The notes: a model not told the origin generated them from the sequence alone. DNA of 64,000 nt from Dietzia lutea (GCF_003096075.1 NZ_CP015449.1:3279001-3343000), one strand, 5' to 3'. Positions 18,186 to 27,736 are shown, counted from the first letter of the stretch. Numbers and translations: made by a program.

Positions 18186-19712
18186 TCAGTAGTCCGGTGC
18201 TCGCCGGATGAACAGAGAGCACACCACAGCCACCGTGGCGAGGACCCCGCCGACGACGAACGAGAGGTGGGCGCCGTCGAACAGCCCGTCAACGACGGCG
18301 GAGCCGGCGTCGGCCCGGCCGGCCGCGATGGTGCTCATGACGGTCACGAAGATCGTGACGCCGATCGCGCCGCCGAGCTGCTGGCCGGTGTTGAAGATGG
18401 CCGAGCCGTGGCTGTAGAACTTCAGCGGCATGTCGCTCAACGCGGCCGACAGCAGGCCGGTCATGAGCATGGCCAGCCCGATGGAGAAGATCGTGTGGAA
18501 GGCGACGATCCATCCGAGGTCGGTGCCGGGGTCGATGGTCGTGAACAGCCACTGGCCGAGGGCCAGCATGAGCGCGCCCGGGATGAGCACCGGCCGTGGG
18601 CCGTGGCGGTCGAAGACCCGTCCGAAGATCGGCCCGATCACCACCTGCACCAGGCCGCCGGGCAGCAGCATCATCCCGATGGTCAGGGTGCTCAACCCGC
18701 TGCCGTTCTGCAGGAGGATCGGCAACATCACCACGGTGCCGAGCAGGGTGCCCATGGCGATCATGATCATCGCGACGCTGAGCGAGAAGGTGCGGTTGGT
18801 GAACGGCCGCAGATTGAGCAACTCGCGACCCGTGCGGGCCAAGCGGAACTGACGCGTGAGAAACAGGCCCAGTGCCATGATGCCGACCGCGGCGCTGACC
18901 AGCGGGAGCGTGGGACCGTCGAGCACCTCACCGAAGATGGAGATCGCGTAGACCAGGCCGCCGAATGCGAGAGCCGACAGGATCACGGAGAGCACGTCGA
19001 CGGGCACACTGCGGGTGGGCGTGGGGACCTTGATGAAGACGATGCCCAGGGTCAGGATCACGAGGGCGATCGGCAGCATCATGACGAAGATCCAGTGCCA
19101 GGACAGCGAGTTGACGATGACGCCTGAGACGGTGGGCCCGATCGCCGGACCCACGGAGATGACGATCGAGTTGAGGCCCATCACCATGCCGCGGTGCCGG
19201 AGCGGGACGAGCGTCAGGGTGGTGGTCATGAGCAGCGGCAGCACGATAGCTGTGCCGACCGCCTGGAGGATGCGGGCGGCGAGCAGCACGCCGAATGCCG
19301 GAGCCACGGCCGCCAGCACGGTTCCCACGAGGAAGCTGCCCAGGGCGAAGGCGAACAGACCGCGCAGAGGGAAGCGTTGGAGCAGGAAGCCGGTCGTGGG
19401 GATCACGATGGCCATGGTGAGCAGGAAGCCGGTGGTGAGCCACTGACCCGCGGCCGCTGACACCCCGTAGTCGTCCATGATCGACGGCAGTGCGACCGAT
19501 AGCACGGTCTCGTTGAGGATCATGAGGAACGCGCCGAGCGCGAGGGCGCCGATGATCCCGGTGAGCTGCCCGCGGGACAGCCCCGCGGCCCCGGGCACCT
19601 CCGACCCGGGCCCGGCCGGCGCGGACCCGGTCGGCGCGGACCCGCTCGGCGTGGATCCGGTCGGCGTGGATCCGGTCGGCGGTGCGGACGTGCCATCGGC
19701 GGTACTGGTCAT
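18186..19712 (-). CDS. MFS drug:H+ antiporter, DHA2 (EmrB/QacA) family
   Basis: 508 residues with about 14 membrane helices starting near residue 50. Family motifs include LNETVLSVALPSIM in helix 1, QWLTTGFLLTMAIVIPTTGFL in helices 2/3 and LPLLMTTTLTLVPLRHRGMVMG, the motif A/C region. The first 45 residues are a disordered stretch built from GSTPTGSAPTG-type repeats, also visible as 15-bp DNA repeats at about 19620-19685. It should export hydrophobic or cationic compounds using proton motive force. The divergent TetR gene and the operator between them indicate drug-inducible control. Confidence 0.92.
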   Translation of the reverse strand: MTSTADGTSAPPTGSTPTGSTPSGSAPTGSAPAGPGSEVPGAAGLSRGQLTGIIGALALGAFLMILNETVLSVALPSIMDDYGVSAAAGQWLTTGFLLTMAIVIPTTGFLLQRFPLRGLFAFALGSFLVGTVLAAVAPAFGVLLAARILQAVGTAIVLPLLMTTTLTLVPLRHRGMVMGLNSIVISVGPAIGPTVSGVIVNSLSWHWIFVMMLPIALVILTLGIVFIKVPTPTRSVPVDVLSVILSALAFGGLVYAISIFGEVLDGPTLPLVSAAVGIMALGLFLTRQFRLARTGRELLNLRPFTNRTFSLSVAMIMIAMGTLLGTVVMLPILLQNGSGLSTLTIGMMLLPGGLVQVVIGPIFGRVFDRHGPRPVLIPGALMLALGQWLFTTIDPGTDLGWIVAFHTIFSIGLAMLMTGLLSAALSDMPLKFYSHGSAIFNTGQQLGGAIGVTIFVTVMSTIAAGRADAGSAVVDGLFDGAHLSFVVGGVLATVAVVCSLFIRRAPDY

Positions 19713-19784
19713 CGGGCCTACCTATCCTCTGGGGAACCGGACCGACGAATCATGTCACCCACTGACAGCTTTGCTACGATCGAA

Positions 19785-19801
19785 CTGTCAGAGTGTGACA
19801 G
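19785..19801. promoter_or_regulatory. TetR operator between the MFS and TetR genes
   Basis: CTGTCAGAGTGTGACAG has perfect 6-bp arms around 5 nt. A further inverted half site, CTGACAG, lies at 19762-19768. The repeated TGTCA/TGACA halves between divergent MFS and tetR starts mark the likely repressor-binding region controlling both genes. Confidence 0.7.
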
Positions 19802-19857
19802 AGATTATGGCCGTCGCCGCCCGGGCGCCCGCCCCACGACCCCGGAGCTGAAGCACT

Positions 19858-20469
19858 ATGGGAATCCGCGACGAGCACCGCGCCCGCATGTACCGGGAGA
19901 TCCAGCGGGCGGCGCTGGACCTGGTGGAGCGGAAGGGTCTCCACGCCACGACGGTGGCGGACATCGCGGCCCGCGTGGGCGTCTCCGAGCGGACGGTCTT
20001 CCGCTACTACTCGACGAAGCTCCACGCACTGCTGCCGGGCCAGCAGGGACTGGTCGACGCCCTGGTGGCGGGCGGCGGCCTCGACACCGAGGCGGCCGAC
20101 ACCGGGGCGGCCGGCACCGACGCGGCCGGCGCCCTGGCCGAGCTCACGGACGCGACCCGCGAGGTGTTCGCCCGGGAGATCGAGCGCAGCGACTTCCGCC
20201 GGGTCTCCCGCCTCATGGTCCGGGAACCGGAATTGGTGCAGGCGGTGGCGGCGCAGGAGCGGGATCTGGTGACAGCACTCAGCGCGGCGCTCGCCGGGCG
20301 GGGGACGGTGGGGCGCCTGCAGGCGCTGGTGGTGGCGGAGGTGGTCATCACCACGTGGCGCGTGGCCTGGCAGGCATTCGCCCGCGAGGAGCTCGAGGGC
20401 GGGGCCGGGGACCCGCTCGCCCTGTTCGACGCGACCGTGCGGGAGCTGCGGGGCCTGTTCACCGGCTGA
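19858..20469 (+). CDS. TetR/AcrR-family repressor of the adjacent MFS exporter
   Basis: 203 residues. The N-terminal helix-turn-helix is clear (VERKGLHATTVADIAARVGVSERTVFRYYSTK, split across residues 23-54). The C-terminal ligand domain is helical, with an Ala/Gly/Asp-rich insert around 75-98. It is divergent from the MFS gene with 145 bp between starts. By analogy with AcrR/QacR pairs it should repress both and release on binding the exported compounds. The stop lies inside the left arm of a long terminator stem. Confidence 0.9.
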   Translation: MGIRDEHRARMYREIQRAALDLVERKGLHATTVADIAARVGVSERTVFRYYSTKLHALLPGQQGLVDALVAGGGLDTEAADTGAAGTDAAGALAELTDATREVFAREIERSDFRRVSRLMVREPELVQAVAAQERDLVTALSAALAGRGTVGRLQALVVAEVVITTWRVAWQAFAREELEGGAGDPLALFDATVRELRGLFTG

Positions 20470-20500
20470 CGACGCCCACGCGGGGGCGTCGTCAGCCGGT
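20461..20500. terminator. 17-bp perfect bidirectional stem-loop between tetR and the aldehyde dehydrogenase
   Basis: Arms 20461-20477 and 20484-20500 pair perfectly around ACGCGG. The left arm contains the tetR stop codon, and the right arm ends 7 bp before the stop of the convergent aldehyde dehydrogenase gene. One hairpin can therefore serve both convergent transcripts. Confidence 0.75.
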
Positions 20501-20506
20501 CCACCC

Positions 20507-21979
20507 TCAGTTGTCGGACGGCTCCCAGCCGAACGGCATGAGCACGGACTGCAGCTCGCAGAACGCCTCGAGCCCCTCGGGGCCGTTCTCGCGGCCGAGG
20601 CCCGAGTTCTTGAACCCGCCGAACGGTGCGGTGGGATCGAAGGCGTACCAGTTGATGCCCATCGTGCCGGTACGCACGCGCTGGGCCACGGCGAGCGCGG
20701 CGTCCGGGTCAGACGAGTACACCGCGCCGGCCAGGCCGTACTCGGAATCGTTGGCGATACGCACGGCGTCGTCGACCGTATCGTAAGCGATGACCTGCAG
20801 GACCGGCCCGAAGATCTCCTCTTGGGCGATGGTCATGGAGTTGTCCACGTCGCGGAAGACGGTCGGCTGGACGTACGCGCCCTCGGCCACGTGCTCGGGC
20901 AGACCCTCGACCTCACCGCCGCCGTAGGCGATGGTCGCGCCCTCCTCGACGCCCATGCGGATGTAGCCCTCGACGGACGCCTTCTGCTTGTGGTTGGCCA
21001 GCGGGCCGAACACGGTGCCCTCGTCGGCGGGGTCGCCGACGGGCATCAGCGAGACGTTCTCGACCAGCGCGTTCACGACTTCGTCGTAACGAGAGCGCGG
21101 GGCCAGAATCCGGTTCTGCGACACGCACGCCTGGCCGGAGTTCATGAGGGCGGAGAACACCATGGTGCCGGCGGCGGAGGCCAGGTCGGCGTCCTCGAGG
21201 ACGATGGCGGCGCTCTTGCCGCCCAGCTCGAGCGAGCAGCGCTTGAGGCCCTGCGCGGCAATCCCGGCGATGTGCTTGCCGACCTCGGTCGAGCCGGTGA
21301 ACGAGATCTTGTCGACGTCCGGATGGGAGACCAGGTGGTCGCCCACGGAGCTGGGGCCGGTCACCACGGACAGCACGCCCTCGGGCAGGCCGGCCTCGCG
21401 GAACAGGTCCGCCAGCCACAGCGCCGACAGCGGGGTGGCCGACGAGGGCTTGAGGACCACCGAGCTGCCGGACAGCAGGGCCGGCGCGAGCTTGGCGGTG
21501 TTGAGGTAGAGCGGGACGTTCCACGCGGTGATGGCCGCGACCACGCCGACGGGCTGGCGGGTGACGACGGAGGCACCGAAGTCGCCCTGACGCACCTCGG
21601 ACCACGGGAAGGACTCGGCGAGGCGGGAGTAGTAGCGGAGCACGCCGAGGGTGGGGGTCACCTGGATCATCGAGGCGGCGCTCGCGGGCGCGCCCATCTC
21701 CTGCGACAGCAGGGTGCAGACCTCGGCCTGACGCTCCTCGAGCATGTCGGCCACGCGGGCGAGCAGCGCGCCGCGCTCGGCGGGCGGCGTGGTGCGCCAG
21801 ACGCCGGACTCGAACGAGTCGCGGGCCTGGCTGATCATCTCGTCCAGGTCCTCGGTGGTGGTCTCTGCGACCCGGCCCACGACCGTGTTGGTGGCCGGGG
21901 ACGTCACCTCGAGGACGCCGGTGGTGATGGGATCGGTCCAGCGGGTGCCGGAGAAGAGCTTGTCATGGACGACGACCAC
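20507..21979 (-). CDS. NAD(P)-dependent aldehyde dehydrogenase
   Basis: 490 residues from the GTG at 21979, chosen because GGAGG lies 5-6 nt before it; an upstream extension would add about 29 poorly conserved residues. Typical ALDH elements: TAWNVPLYLNTAKLAPAL (Asn169-type region), SFTGSTEVGK (cofactor loop), general base Glu251 in LELGGKS, nucleophile Cys285 in NSGQACVSQ, and EEIFGPVLQV. It oxidises aldehydes to acids; the substrate cannot be told from sequence. It resembles the broad-specificity ALDHs of mycobacteria, such as Rv0223c. Rv0223c lies next to Rv0224c, the same order as here. Confidence 0.92.
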   Translation of the reverse strand: MVVVHDKLFSGTRWTDPITTGVLEVTSPATNTVVGRVAETTTEDLDEMISQARDSFESGVWRTTPPAERGALLARVADMLEERQAEVCTLLSQEMGAPASAASMIQVTPTLGVLRYYSRLAESFPWSEVRQGDFGASVVTRQPVGVVAAITAWNVPLYLNTAKLAPALLSGSSVVLKPSSATPLSALWLADLFREAGLPEGVLSVVTGPSSVGDHLVSHPDVDKISFTGSTEVGKHIAGIAAQGLKRCSLELGGKSAAIVLEDADLASAAGTMVFSALMNSGQACVSQNRILAPRSRYDEVVNALVENVSLMPVGDPADEGTVFGPLANHKQKASVEGYIRMGVEEGATIAYGGGEVEGLPEHVAEGAYVQPTVFRDVDNSMTIAQEEIFGPVLQVIAYDTVDDAVRIANDSEYGLAGAVYSSDPDAALAVAQRVRTGTMGINWYAFDPTAPFGGFKNSGLGRENGPEGLEAFCELQSVLMPFGWEPSDN

Positions 21980-22097
21980 GGGGACCTCCGTGCGGTGGGG
22001 GACGAGTGCGGTGGGAACCGTCCCTGCAACCGCGCACGGGGCTGACAAGAACGTGTTCCACCTCACTGTAGACGAGGGTCCGGGGTGCCGTGGGGGC

Positions 22098-22916
22098 CTA
22101 CTTCGCGCGCAGCACGAGCACCAGATTCGACACGAGCACCTCCCGAACGAGCGGCACGCGCACCAGCCACCACGCCCATCGCGGGTGGTAGCGCGGGAAC
22201 GCGGCGAGCAGGTCGGCGGCGTCGGTGTCGCGCGCCCATGCGAGGCCGTCGGCGCAGCCGACCTCGAAGAGGGACTCGCCGTAGACGTTCTTGGGCGGGT
22301 GGCCGTGCCGTCGCTCGTAGAGGCGCCGCGCGCGCTCGCCGCCGAGGTAGTGGGTCAGGCCCATCTCGTGGCCGCCGAAGGGTCCGTACCAGAGGGTGTA
22401 GGAGACGACGACGAGGCCGCCCGGTCGCGTCACGCGGCACATCTCCTCGGCCATGCGCCAGGGCTCGGGCACGTGCTCGGCCACATTGCTGGAGATGCAC
22501 ACGTCCACCGCGTCGGTCCGCACCGGCAGGGCCATCCCGCTGCCGCGGATCGACCCCGTCTGGTCCAGGCCCGCCGCGGACATCTCGCCGACGTCCGGCT
22601 CGACGGAGACATACCGGGCGCCCTCGACGGCGTAGGCGTCGGAGAAGTAGCCGGGCCCGCCGCCCACGTCGAGGACCGTCAGCCCGGGCAGCCGCCCGGC
22701 GTCGGGCCCGGGTCCCGGCCGGGCGGGCCGATCGCCGGACTCCGCCCACAGGTCCGCGACCAGCTCGACGGTGTCGCGCGCGAGGCCGGAGTAGAAGGCG
22801 TCCGGGTCGGCCTGCTCGAGGGGGAACGAGCGCAGCAGCCCGAGCGAGCGGCCGAGGGTGGCGCGGCGGGCCACCGATCGCAGCGCGGGCGAGCGGTGGA
22901 CGGGATCGGTGAGCAC
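22098..22916 (-). CDS. Class I SAM-dependent methyltransferase (Rv0224c-like)
   Basis: 272 residues. SAM-binding motif I reads VLDVGGGPGYFSDAY (near residue 80), motif II YVSVEPD, motif III SSNVAEHVPEPWRM, then CRVTRPGGLVVVSY. It belongs to the Methyltransf_11 type. The acceptor is unknown. Its place beside a GT4 glycosyltransferase, a GT-C-like membrane protein and further on aftD suggests a lipid or sugar of the envelope. The divergent glycosyltransferase begins 56 bp away. In M. tuberculosis the same pair is Rv0224c/Rv0225. Confidence 0.9.
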   Translation of the reverse strand: MLTDPVHRSPALRSVARRATLGRSLGLLRSFPLEQADPDAFYSGLARDTVELVADLWAESGDRPARPGPGPDAGRLPGLTVLDVGGGPGYFSDAYAVEGARYVSVEPDVGEMSAAGLDQTGSIRGSGMALPVRTDAVDVCISSNVAEHVPEPWRMAEEMCRVTRPGGLVVVSYTLWYGPFGGHEMGLTHYLGGERARRLYERRHGHPPKNVYGESLFEVGCADGLAWARDTDAADLLAAFPRYHPRWAWWLVRVPLVREVLVSNLVLVLRAK

Positions 22917-22971
22917 GGCGGTGACGATACCGGCGGCCGGGAGCGGTCCGGCCGCCCACTACAGTGTCCGG

Positions 22972-24252
22972 GTGGCTCGAATCCTGCTGCTGTGCTGGCG
23001 CGACAGTACTCATCCGCAGGGCGGTGGCAGCGAGCGTTACCTCGAGCACGTCGCGGACGGTCTCGCCGCGGCCGGCCACACTGTCTTCTACCGGACCTCC
23101 CGCTCGCGGGGCGCGGCCCGCTCCGCCACCACCTCCGCCGGTGTCCGGTTCAGCCGGGCCGGCGGGCGCTTCACCGTCTATCCCCGGGCGCTGCTGGCGA
23201 TCCTGTCCGGCCGGCTCGGCCTCGGTCCGCTCGGGATTCTGCGACGGCCCGACGTCGTCGTCGACACCCAGAACGGCGTCCCCTTCTTCGCCCGCCTGGC
23301 CACCACCGCCCCCGTCGTCGTGCTGGTCCATCACATCCACCGCGAGCAGTGGCCGGTCGCCGGGTGGCTGGTCGCACGGATCGGGTGGTGGGTCGAGTCG
23401 TGGCTCTCGCCGCTCGTCCACGCGCGGTCCCAGTACGTCACCGTGTCGCTGCCGTCGGCCGACGAGCTCGCCGCGCTCGGCGTCGCGCCCGCCCGCATCG
23501 CGGTGGTCCGCAACGGCCTCGACCCGCTGCCCGACGGCATCGCCCCGGGCGGGGAGGGATCGGCCGAGCAGGAGCCGGGCGCGCAGGACACCCGCGCCGC
23601 CGGCCCGCGCCTGGTCGTCCTGTCCCGGCTGGTGCCGCACAAACACGTCGAGGACGCACTGGACGTGCTCGCCACCCTGCGGGCGAGTCGGCCCGGGCTC
23701 GTGCTGGACGTCATCGGCAGCGGCTGGTGGGCCGACCGGCTCCGCGAGTACGCCGCCGAACGCGGACTCGCCGCCCCCGTGGGCGAGACCGGCGGCGTGG
23801 GCGAGGCCGGCAGCCTGGGTGAGGCCGGCGGCGTGGGTGAGGCCGGCGGCGTCGTGTTCCACGGGCACGTCGACGAGGCCACCAAACACCGCCTGCTCGC
23901 CGGCGCCACCGTCCACCTCATGCCCTCGCGCAAGGAGGGGTGGGGGCTCGCCGTGTCCGAAGCCGCGCAGCACGGGGTCCCCACCGTCGGGTACCACCAC
24001 GCCGCGGGACTGCGGGACTCGATCGACGACGGCGAGACGGGTCTCCTCGTGGACGATGTCGCGGCCATGACCGTCGCCGCGGACCGTCTCCTGTCGGACC
24101 CTGACCTGCGGGAACGGATGGGCGAGGCCGCCCGACGGAAGGCGGCGGGGATGTCGTGGCCCGCCACCGGCGCGGCGATGGCGCGGGTCCTCGCGGCCGT
24201 CACCGAGGGCCGGCGGGTCAGCGGCGTGATCGACGGCCGGGCCGACCGCTAG
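22972..24252 (+). CDS. GT4-family glycosyltransferase (Rv0225-like)
   Basis: 426 residues from the GTG at 22972. A TACAGT box 7-12 bp upstream implies a leaderless transcript. N-terminal Rossmann half: LCWRDSTHPQGGGSERYLEHV (as in other GT4 enzymes, with a glycine-rich loop). C-terminal half: VVLSRLVPHKHVEDALDVL and SRKEGWGLAVSEAAQHG with the EX7E-type acidic pair. A tandem (GEAGGV)n insert at about residues 270-297 looks like replication slippage. It likely adds a sugar from a nucleotide donor on the cytoplasmic side of the membrane, feeding the wall polysaccharide machinery around it. Its stop and that of the next gene share the tetramer CTAG. Confidence 0.9.
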   Translation: MARILLLCWRDSTHPQGGGSERYLEHVADGLAAAGHTVFYRTSRSRGAARSATTSAGVRFSRAGGRFTVYPRALLAILSGRLGLGPLGILRRPDVVVDTQNGVPFFARLATTAPVVVLVHHIHREQWPVAGWLVARIGWWVESWLSPLVHARSQYVTVSLPSADELAALGVAPARIAVVRNGLDPLPDGIAPGGEGSAEQEPGAQDTRAAGPRLVVLSRLVPHKHVEDALDVLATLRASRPGLVLDVIGSGWWADRLREYAAERGLAAPVGETGGVGEAGSLGEAGGVGEAGGVVFHGHVDEATKHRLLAGATVHLMPSRKEGWGLAVSEAAQHGVPTVGYHHAAGLRDSIDDGETGLLVDDVAAMTVAADRLLSDPDLRERMGEAARRKAAGMSWPATGAAMARVLAAVTEGRRVSGVIDGRADR

Positions 24253-26132
24253 CCGGCTCCGTCGCGGGCCGCGTCGGCTCCGGTCACCGAGCCGCGAGCA
24301 CCTGCCGCCCGTGTCACGGCAGCGGCCGCCGCGCCGGCCAGCGTGAGCAGCCACAGCGCGTGCGCCGCCAGCACCGCCGCGCGGGCCCACGCCGGGGCGC
24401 CGGGAGGGGTGACCGCGCTCCATCGCGAGTCCGCGTCACCCGGCCCGTCCGGCGGGGCGAGCTCGTGCAGGGCCAGTTCGGGGTCGGAGAACCTCGTCGT
24501 CGTCGCCGTCAGGGTCTCGTCCGCCGCGCCCCGGGGCCCGGCGGACGTGCGCTCGTCGAGCACCCACCGCACGCCCAGGCCCGCCAGCTCGCGGGGCTCC
24601 GCGTCCCGCAGCAGCGCGTCGGTGGCACGGCGCGCGCGATCCCCCTCGCCCGGCACCGCGGTGGCGTCGCCCGCCCCGGCCCCGGCTCCGGCTCCGGCTC
24701 CGGCCACGACCAGGTCGCCCGGGACGAGGACGCGGGTGTCGAGCAGGCGCGGCGCGGGGTCGAGGACCGGCCGGCCGTCGGCCCACAGCGGCGTCGAGCG
24801 GAACGATCCCGCCGGCAGCACCAGCAGGTCCCCGGGCCGACCGTCGACGATGCCCGCCACCTGCTCCCACCCGGGCCCGTACGTCACCGGCCGCAGCTGC
24901 TGCCACAGCGCGCGCGGGGCGTCGGGGACGGCGGCCACGGCCACCGCCGTGACGAGCACCCCTGCGGCGATCGGCCGCACGCGCACGGCGAGAGTGCGGG
25001 CGGCGAAGGCCAGCGCGAGCACGGTCGCCGGCAACGCCAGCGCCACGAACTTCTGGGTGTCGCGCAGCAACCCCGCGCCCGGTACGGCGGTGACCAGCGC
25101 CTCCATCGCCGCGAGGCCCGGGCCCGTCGCGGCGACGGCCACGAGCAGCCACGCGGCGAGGGCCACGGGGACCGTCGCGCGCACCACCGGGTCACGCCGC
25201 GCCCGCCACAGACCCCGCGCCGCGAGCGCCCAGACGAGCAGCAGTGCGAACAGCGCGGCGGCCGCCCACCACGTGGCTCTCGAGGGCGGCACGGCATCGG
25301 AATTCCAGATCCCGCCCAGCGCGACGACCGAGCCCAGCGTCCCGATCCCCGGCTCGGCGCGAGCGGCGAACGCGGCCACCCCTGCGGGCGCGTCCGCTCC
25401 CCCGCCAGCCGCGGCACCGGCCCAGTCACCCGCCGCGGTGAGGGCGGTCGCCAACGCCCAGGGCAGCGCGGTCACGACAGCTGTAGCGGCCAACGCGACC
25501 GCCGCCCGGGTCCGGCGAGCGCCACCTCCGCCACCGGCCAGCGCCACCGCCGCCGCGACGACCGCCAGCACCCACCCCGTCGGCGTGAGCCCAGCGGCGG
25601 CCAACGCCGCGCACGCCGCGGCCACCCGGGGCCGTCCGCGCGCGAGCAGAACCGGCATCGACATCACCGCCGCGACCCCCGCCAGCACCGACCAGTGGCC
25701 CTGGAGTAGCCGCTCCACCACGAACGGATTCCACACGGCGCCCACCACCGCCGGCAGCCGCGGCCACGCCCCCGCGGCCCGGCCACCGGGGACCACCCGC
25801 CGCACCAGCGCGCCCGCCGCGACCGCGAGCCACACGCAGAACACCACCGTGAGCAGGCCCGTCAACGGCCACACCGGCAGCCCGACCGCGGCCAGCGCCC
25901 GGGTCGCCCACGCCACCGCCACATCCTGCGGAACCGCCCGTGCCGCCGACTCCCCGAGCCCGAGCGCCGCGTCCGACAGCGGCGGCGTCGGCGTGGCCAC
26001 CCAGTCACGCAACAGCGGGAAGCCCGGCCGCGCCACCCCGGCCAGCAGCGCGCCCGAGACGACCGCACCCACGGCGGCATCCGTCGCGGCCGGTCGCGCG
26101 ATCAGGCGGCGGAGCCCGGCATCGGAGGACAT
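24249..26132 (-). CDS. Large polytopic membrane protein, GT-C-like (Rv0226c-like)
   Basis: 627 residues; ATG at 26132 (GTG at 26138 is possible). About 12 membrane helices lie between residues 15 and 440, with FPLLRDWVATPTPP after helix 1 and WNPFVVERLLQGHWSVL in an early loop. A periplasmic domain (about 450-590) then leads to a last helix. The ERLLQGHW motif and layout resemble GT-C-type mannosyl/arabinosyl transferases that use polyprenyl-phosphate sugars, as does the AftD N-terminus, but catalysis is not proven. A (GA)n run near residue 490 is low complexity. It is convergent with the GT4 gene. Confidence 0.75.
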   Translation of the reverse strand: MSSDAGLRRLIARPAATDAAVGAVVSGALLAGVARPGFPLLRDWVATPTPPLSDAALGLGESAARAVPQDVAVAWATRALAAVGLPVWPLTGLLTVVFCVWLAVAAGALVRRVVPGGRAAGAWPRLPAVVGAVWNPFVVERLLQGHWSVLAGVAAVMSMPVLLARGRPRVAAACAALAAAGLTPTGWVLAVVAAAVALAGGGGGARRTRAAVALAATAVVTALPWALATALTAAGDWAGAAAGGGADAPAGVAAFAARAEPGIGTLGSVVALGGIWNSDAVPPSRATWWAAAALFALLLVWALAARGLWRARRDPVVRATVPVALAAWLLVAVAATGPGLAAMEALVTAVPGAGLLRDTQKFVALALPATVLALAFAARTLAVRVRPIAAGVLVTAVAVAAVPDAPRALWQQLRPVTYGPGWEQVAGIVDGRPGDLLVLPAGSFRSTPLWADGRPVLDPAPRLLDTRVLVPGDLVVAGAGAGAGAGAGDATAVPGEGDRARRATDALLRDAEPRELAGLGVRWVLDERTSAGPRGAADETLTATTTRFSDPELALHELAPPDGPGDADSRWSAVTPPGAPAWARAAVLAAHALWLLTLAGAAAAAVTRAAGARGSVTGADAARDGAG

Positions 26133-26253
26133 GCGCACATTCCACCACGCGCGCCGGTCGCCCCGATCGCCCTGGCCGGGGCGGCCGACCCGGCGCCACC
26201 GCGTCGCCCGGCCCACAGGAGAGGCCGCGGGACAGCCCCCTACGATCACCGAT

Positions 26254-27513
26254 GTGGACCAACAGGCGCGCGAGGCGGCACCCGGCTCCGCCGCCAGGCG
26301 CGTCCTGACCGGCGCGGGGGCGGTCACGGCCGGGTCGATGCTGGCCAACATCGCCGCTTACCTCCTGCATCTCCCGGCCTCGCGGTGGCTCGGCCCCGAG
26401 GGTTACGGCGCGTTCGCCGCCCTGCTCTCCGCGCAACTGCTGGTGGCCGTGCCCTCGCTGGCGCTGCAGGCGGTGGTGGCCCGCGAGCACGTCCGCGGAG
26501 TCCCCCACGACGTCCTGCGCGCGCTCGGCAGACGGGTCGCGCTGCTGGTCGCGGTGGTCGCGGCGCTGGCCGTCGTCCCGGTGTCCCTCCTACTCGACAC
26601 CCCGGTGTGGGCCACGGCCGCCGCGTTGGCCCCCGGCCCGGTGCTGTGCCTGCTCGCCGCCGAGCAGGGGCTGCTGCAGGGCGCCGAGCGGTTCCGGGCC
26701 CTCGGCGTGGTGCTCGCCCTGGCCGGCGCGGGCAAGGTCGCCCCCGCCGTCGCGGTACTCGCTGCGGGCGGCGGTGTCGGACCCGCACTCGCCGCCGGGG
26801 CCGTGGGCGTGGGCGTGGCCTGGCTCGTCGCGGCGCAGGTGACGTCCGGGCCGCGCGGGGACTCGGCGGGCGTTGCGACGCGAGGGAACTCGGTCGTCGG
26901 GGGGCCGCGCGAGAACGGGGCGGCCCTGACCTCGCCGGGCGTGGCCGCCGTGCTCGCCGCCGGCCAGGTGCAGCTGGTGATGATGGCCCTCACCTCGATC
27001 GACCTGCTCCTCGCGCGGGCACTGCTGGACCCGGAGGACGCGGGCCGCTACGCGCTGGGGGCGGTCGCCGCGAAGGCCGCGTTCTGGTTGCCGCAGGCCG
27101 TCGGCACGGTGCTCTACCCGCGGATGGCCGACCCGGTCGGACACCGGGGCGCCGTCCGCTCGGCGGTGGCCGTCCTGCTGGGCATCGGCGCGGTCGTCGT
27201 GATCGGGGCCGCCGTGGCCGCGCCGCTGGTGCCGGTGGTCGTCGGCGAGGACTACCGGCCGGTCGCCGGGCTCCTCTGGGCGTTCGCCGCACTCGGAGTG
27301 ACACTGAGCGTCCTGCAGGCGTTCCTCCTGGCCACCATCGCCTCCGACCGGACCGTGGAGGCCGGCATCGCGTGGTGCGGGCTGGTGCTCACCGCCGTCG
27401 CCGTGTGGCTCGCCCCCCGCGAGGTCGAAGGCGTCCTGGCCGCCGCGCTCGTCGCCGTCGTCCTCACCACGATCACGGCCGGATGGCGCGCGCTCCGGTC
27501 GCGAGTGAGCTGA
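26254..27513 (+). CDS. Polysaccharide flippase, Wzx/MATE-like (oligosaccharide exporter)
   Basis: 419 residues from the GTG at 26254. A TACGAT box just upstream suggests leaderless expression. About 12 helices are predicted. The N-terminal AGAVTAGSMLANIAAYLLHLPASRWLGPEGYG is typical of polysaccharide synthesis (RfbX/Wzx) proteins, as are VVARE after helix 2 and the late VPVVVGEDYRPVAGLLW. It probably flips a lipid-linked oligosaccharide across the membrane. It sits between the Rv0226c-like and Rv0227c-like genes, where I recall no counterpart in M. tuberculosis, so it may be a lineage-specific addition. Confidence 0.85.
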   Translation: MDQQAREAAPGSAARRVLTGAGAVTAGSMLANIAAYLLHLPASRWLGPEGYGAFAALLSAQLLVAVPSLALQAVVAREHVRGVPHDVLRALGRRVALLVAVVAALAVVPVSLLLDTPVWATAAALAPGPVLCLLAAEQGLLQGAERFRALGVVLALAGAGKVAPAVAVLAAGGGVGPALAAGAVGVGVAWLVAAQVTSGPRGDSAGVATRGNSVVGGPRENGAALTSPGVAAVLAAGQVQLVMMALTSIDLLLARALLDPEDAGRYALGAVAAKAAFWLPQAVGTVLYPRMADPVGHRGAVRSAVAVLLGIGAVVVIGAAVAAPLVPVVVGEDYRPVAGLLWAFAALGVTLSVLQAFLLATIASDRTVEAGIAWCGLVLTAVAVWLAPREVEGVLAAALVAVVLTTITAGWRALRSRVS

Positions 27514-27554
27514 GGTGAGGGCGCTGGGCGGGCCGCGCCCCGCCAGCCGAGCCA

Positions 27555-27676
27555 CGTCACCTATCCATTTGCGCCTCACCTACGGGATCCGATCCCCGCG
27601 TTTGTTGCCAACCTGTCTCACGATCAGGTTGGCAACAAACGGATCCCATAGGTGGCGCGCAATCCGATAGGTGACG
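27555..27676. repeat. Long imperfect palindrome, about 60-nt arms
   Basis: Outer 11-bp perfect arms are 27555-27565 and 27666-27676 (CGTCACCTATC and its complement). The middle segments 566-590 and 641-665 pair at about 19 of 25 positions. The inner 17-bp arms 27599-27615 and 27625-27641 are perfect, around a 9-nt loop. The left arm has one 8-nt bulge (591-598). Confidence 0.9.
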
Positions 27677-27736
27677 CGGATGCCGGAGCGGTTGCCGGGG
27701 CGGGACTGGCGAGGCCGGCGTCGGGCTCGCGGCGCG

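Noticed and set aside
27555-27676. Insertion sequence or transposon end
   Set aside because: The palindrome is long, but no transposase, target-site duplication or partner inverted repeat was found, so it is listed only as a repeat.
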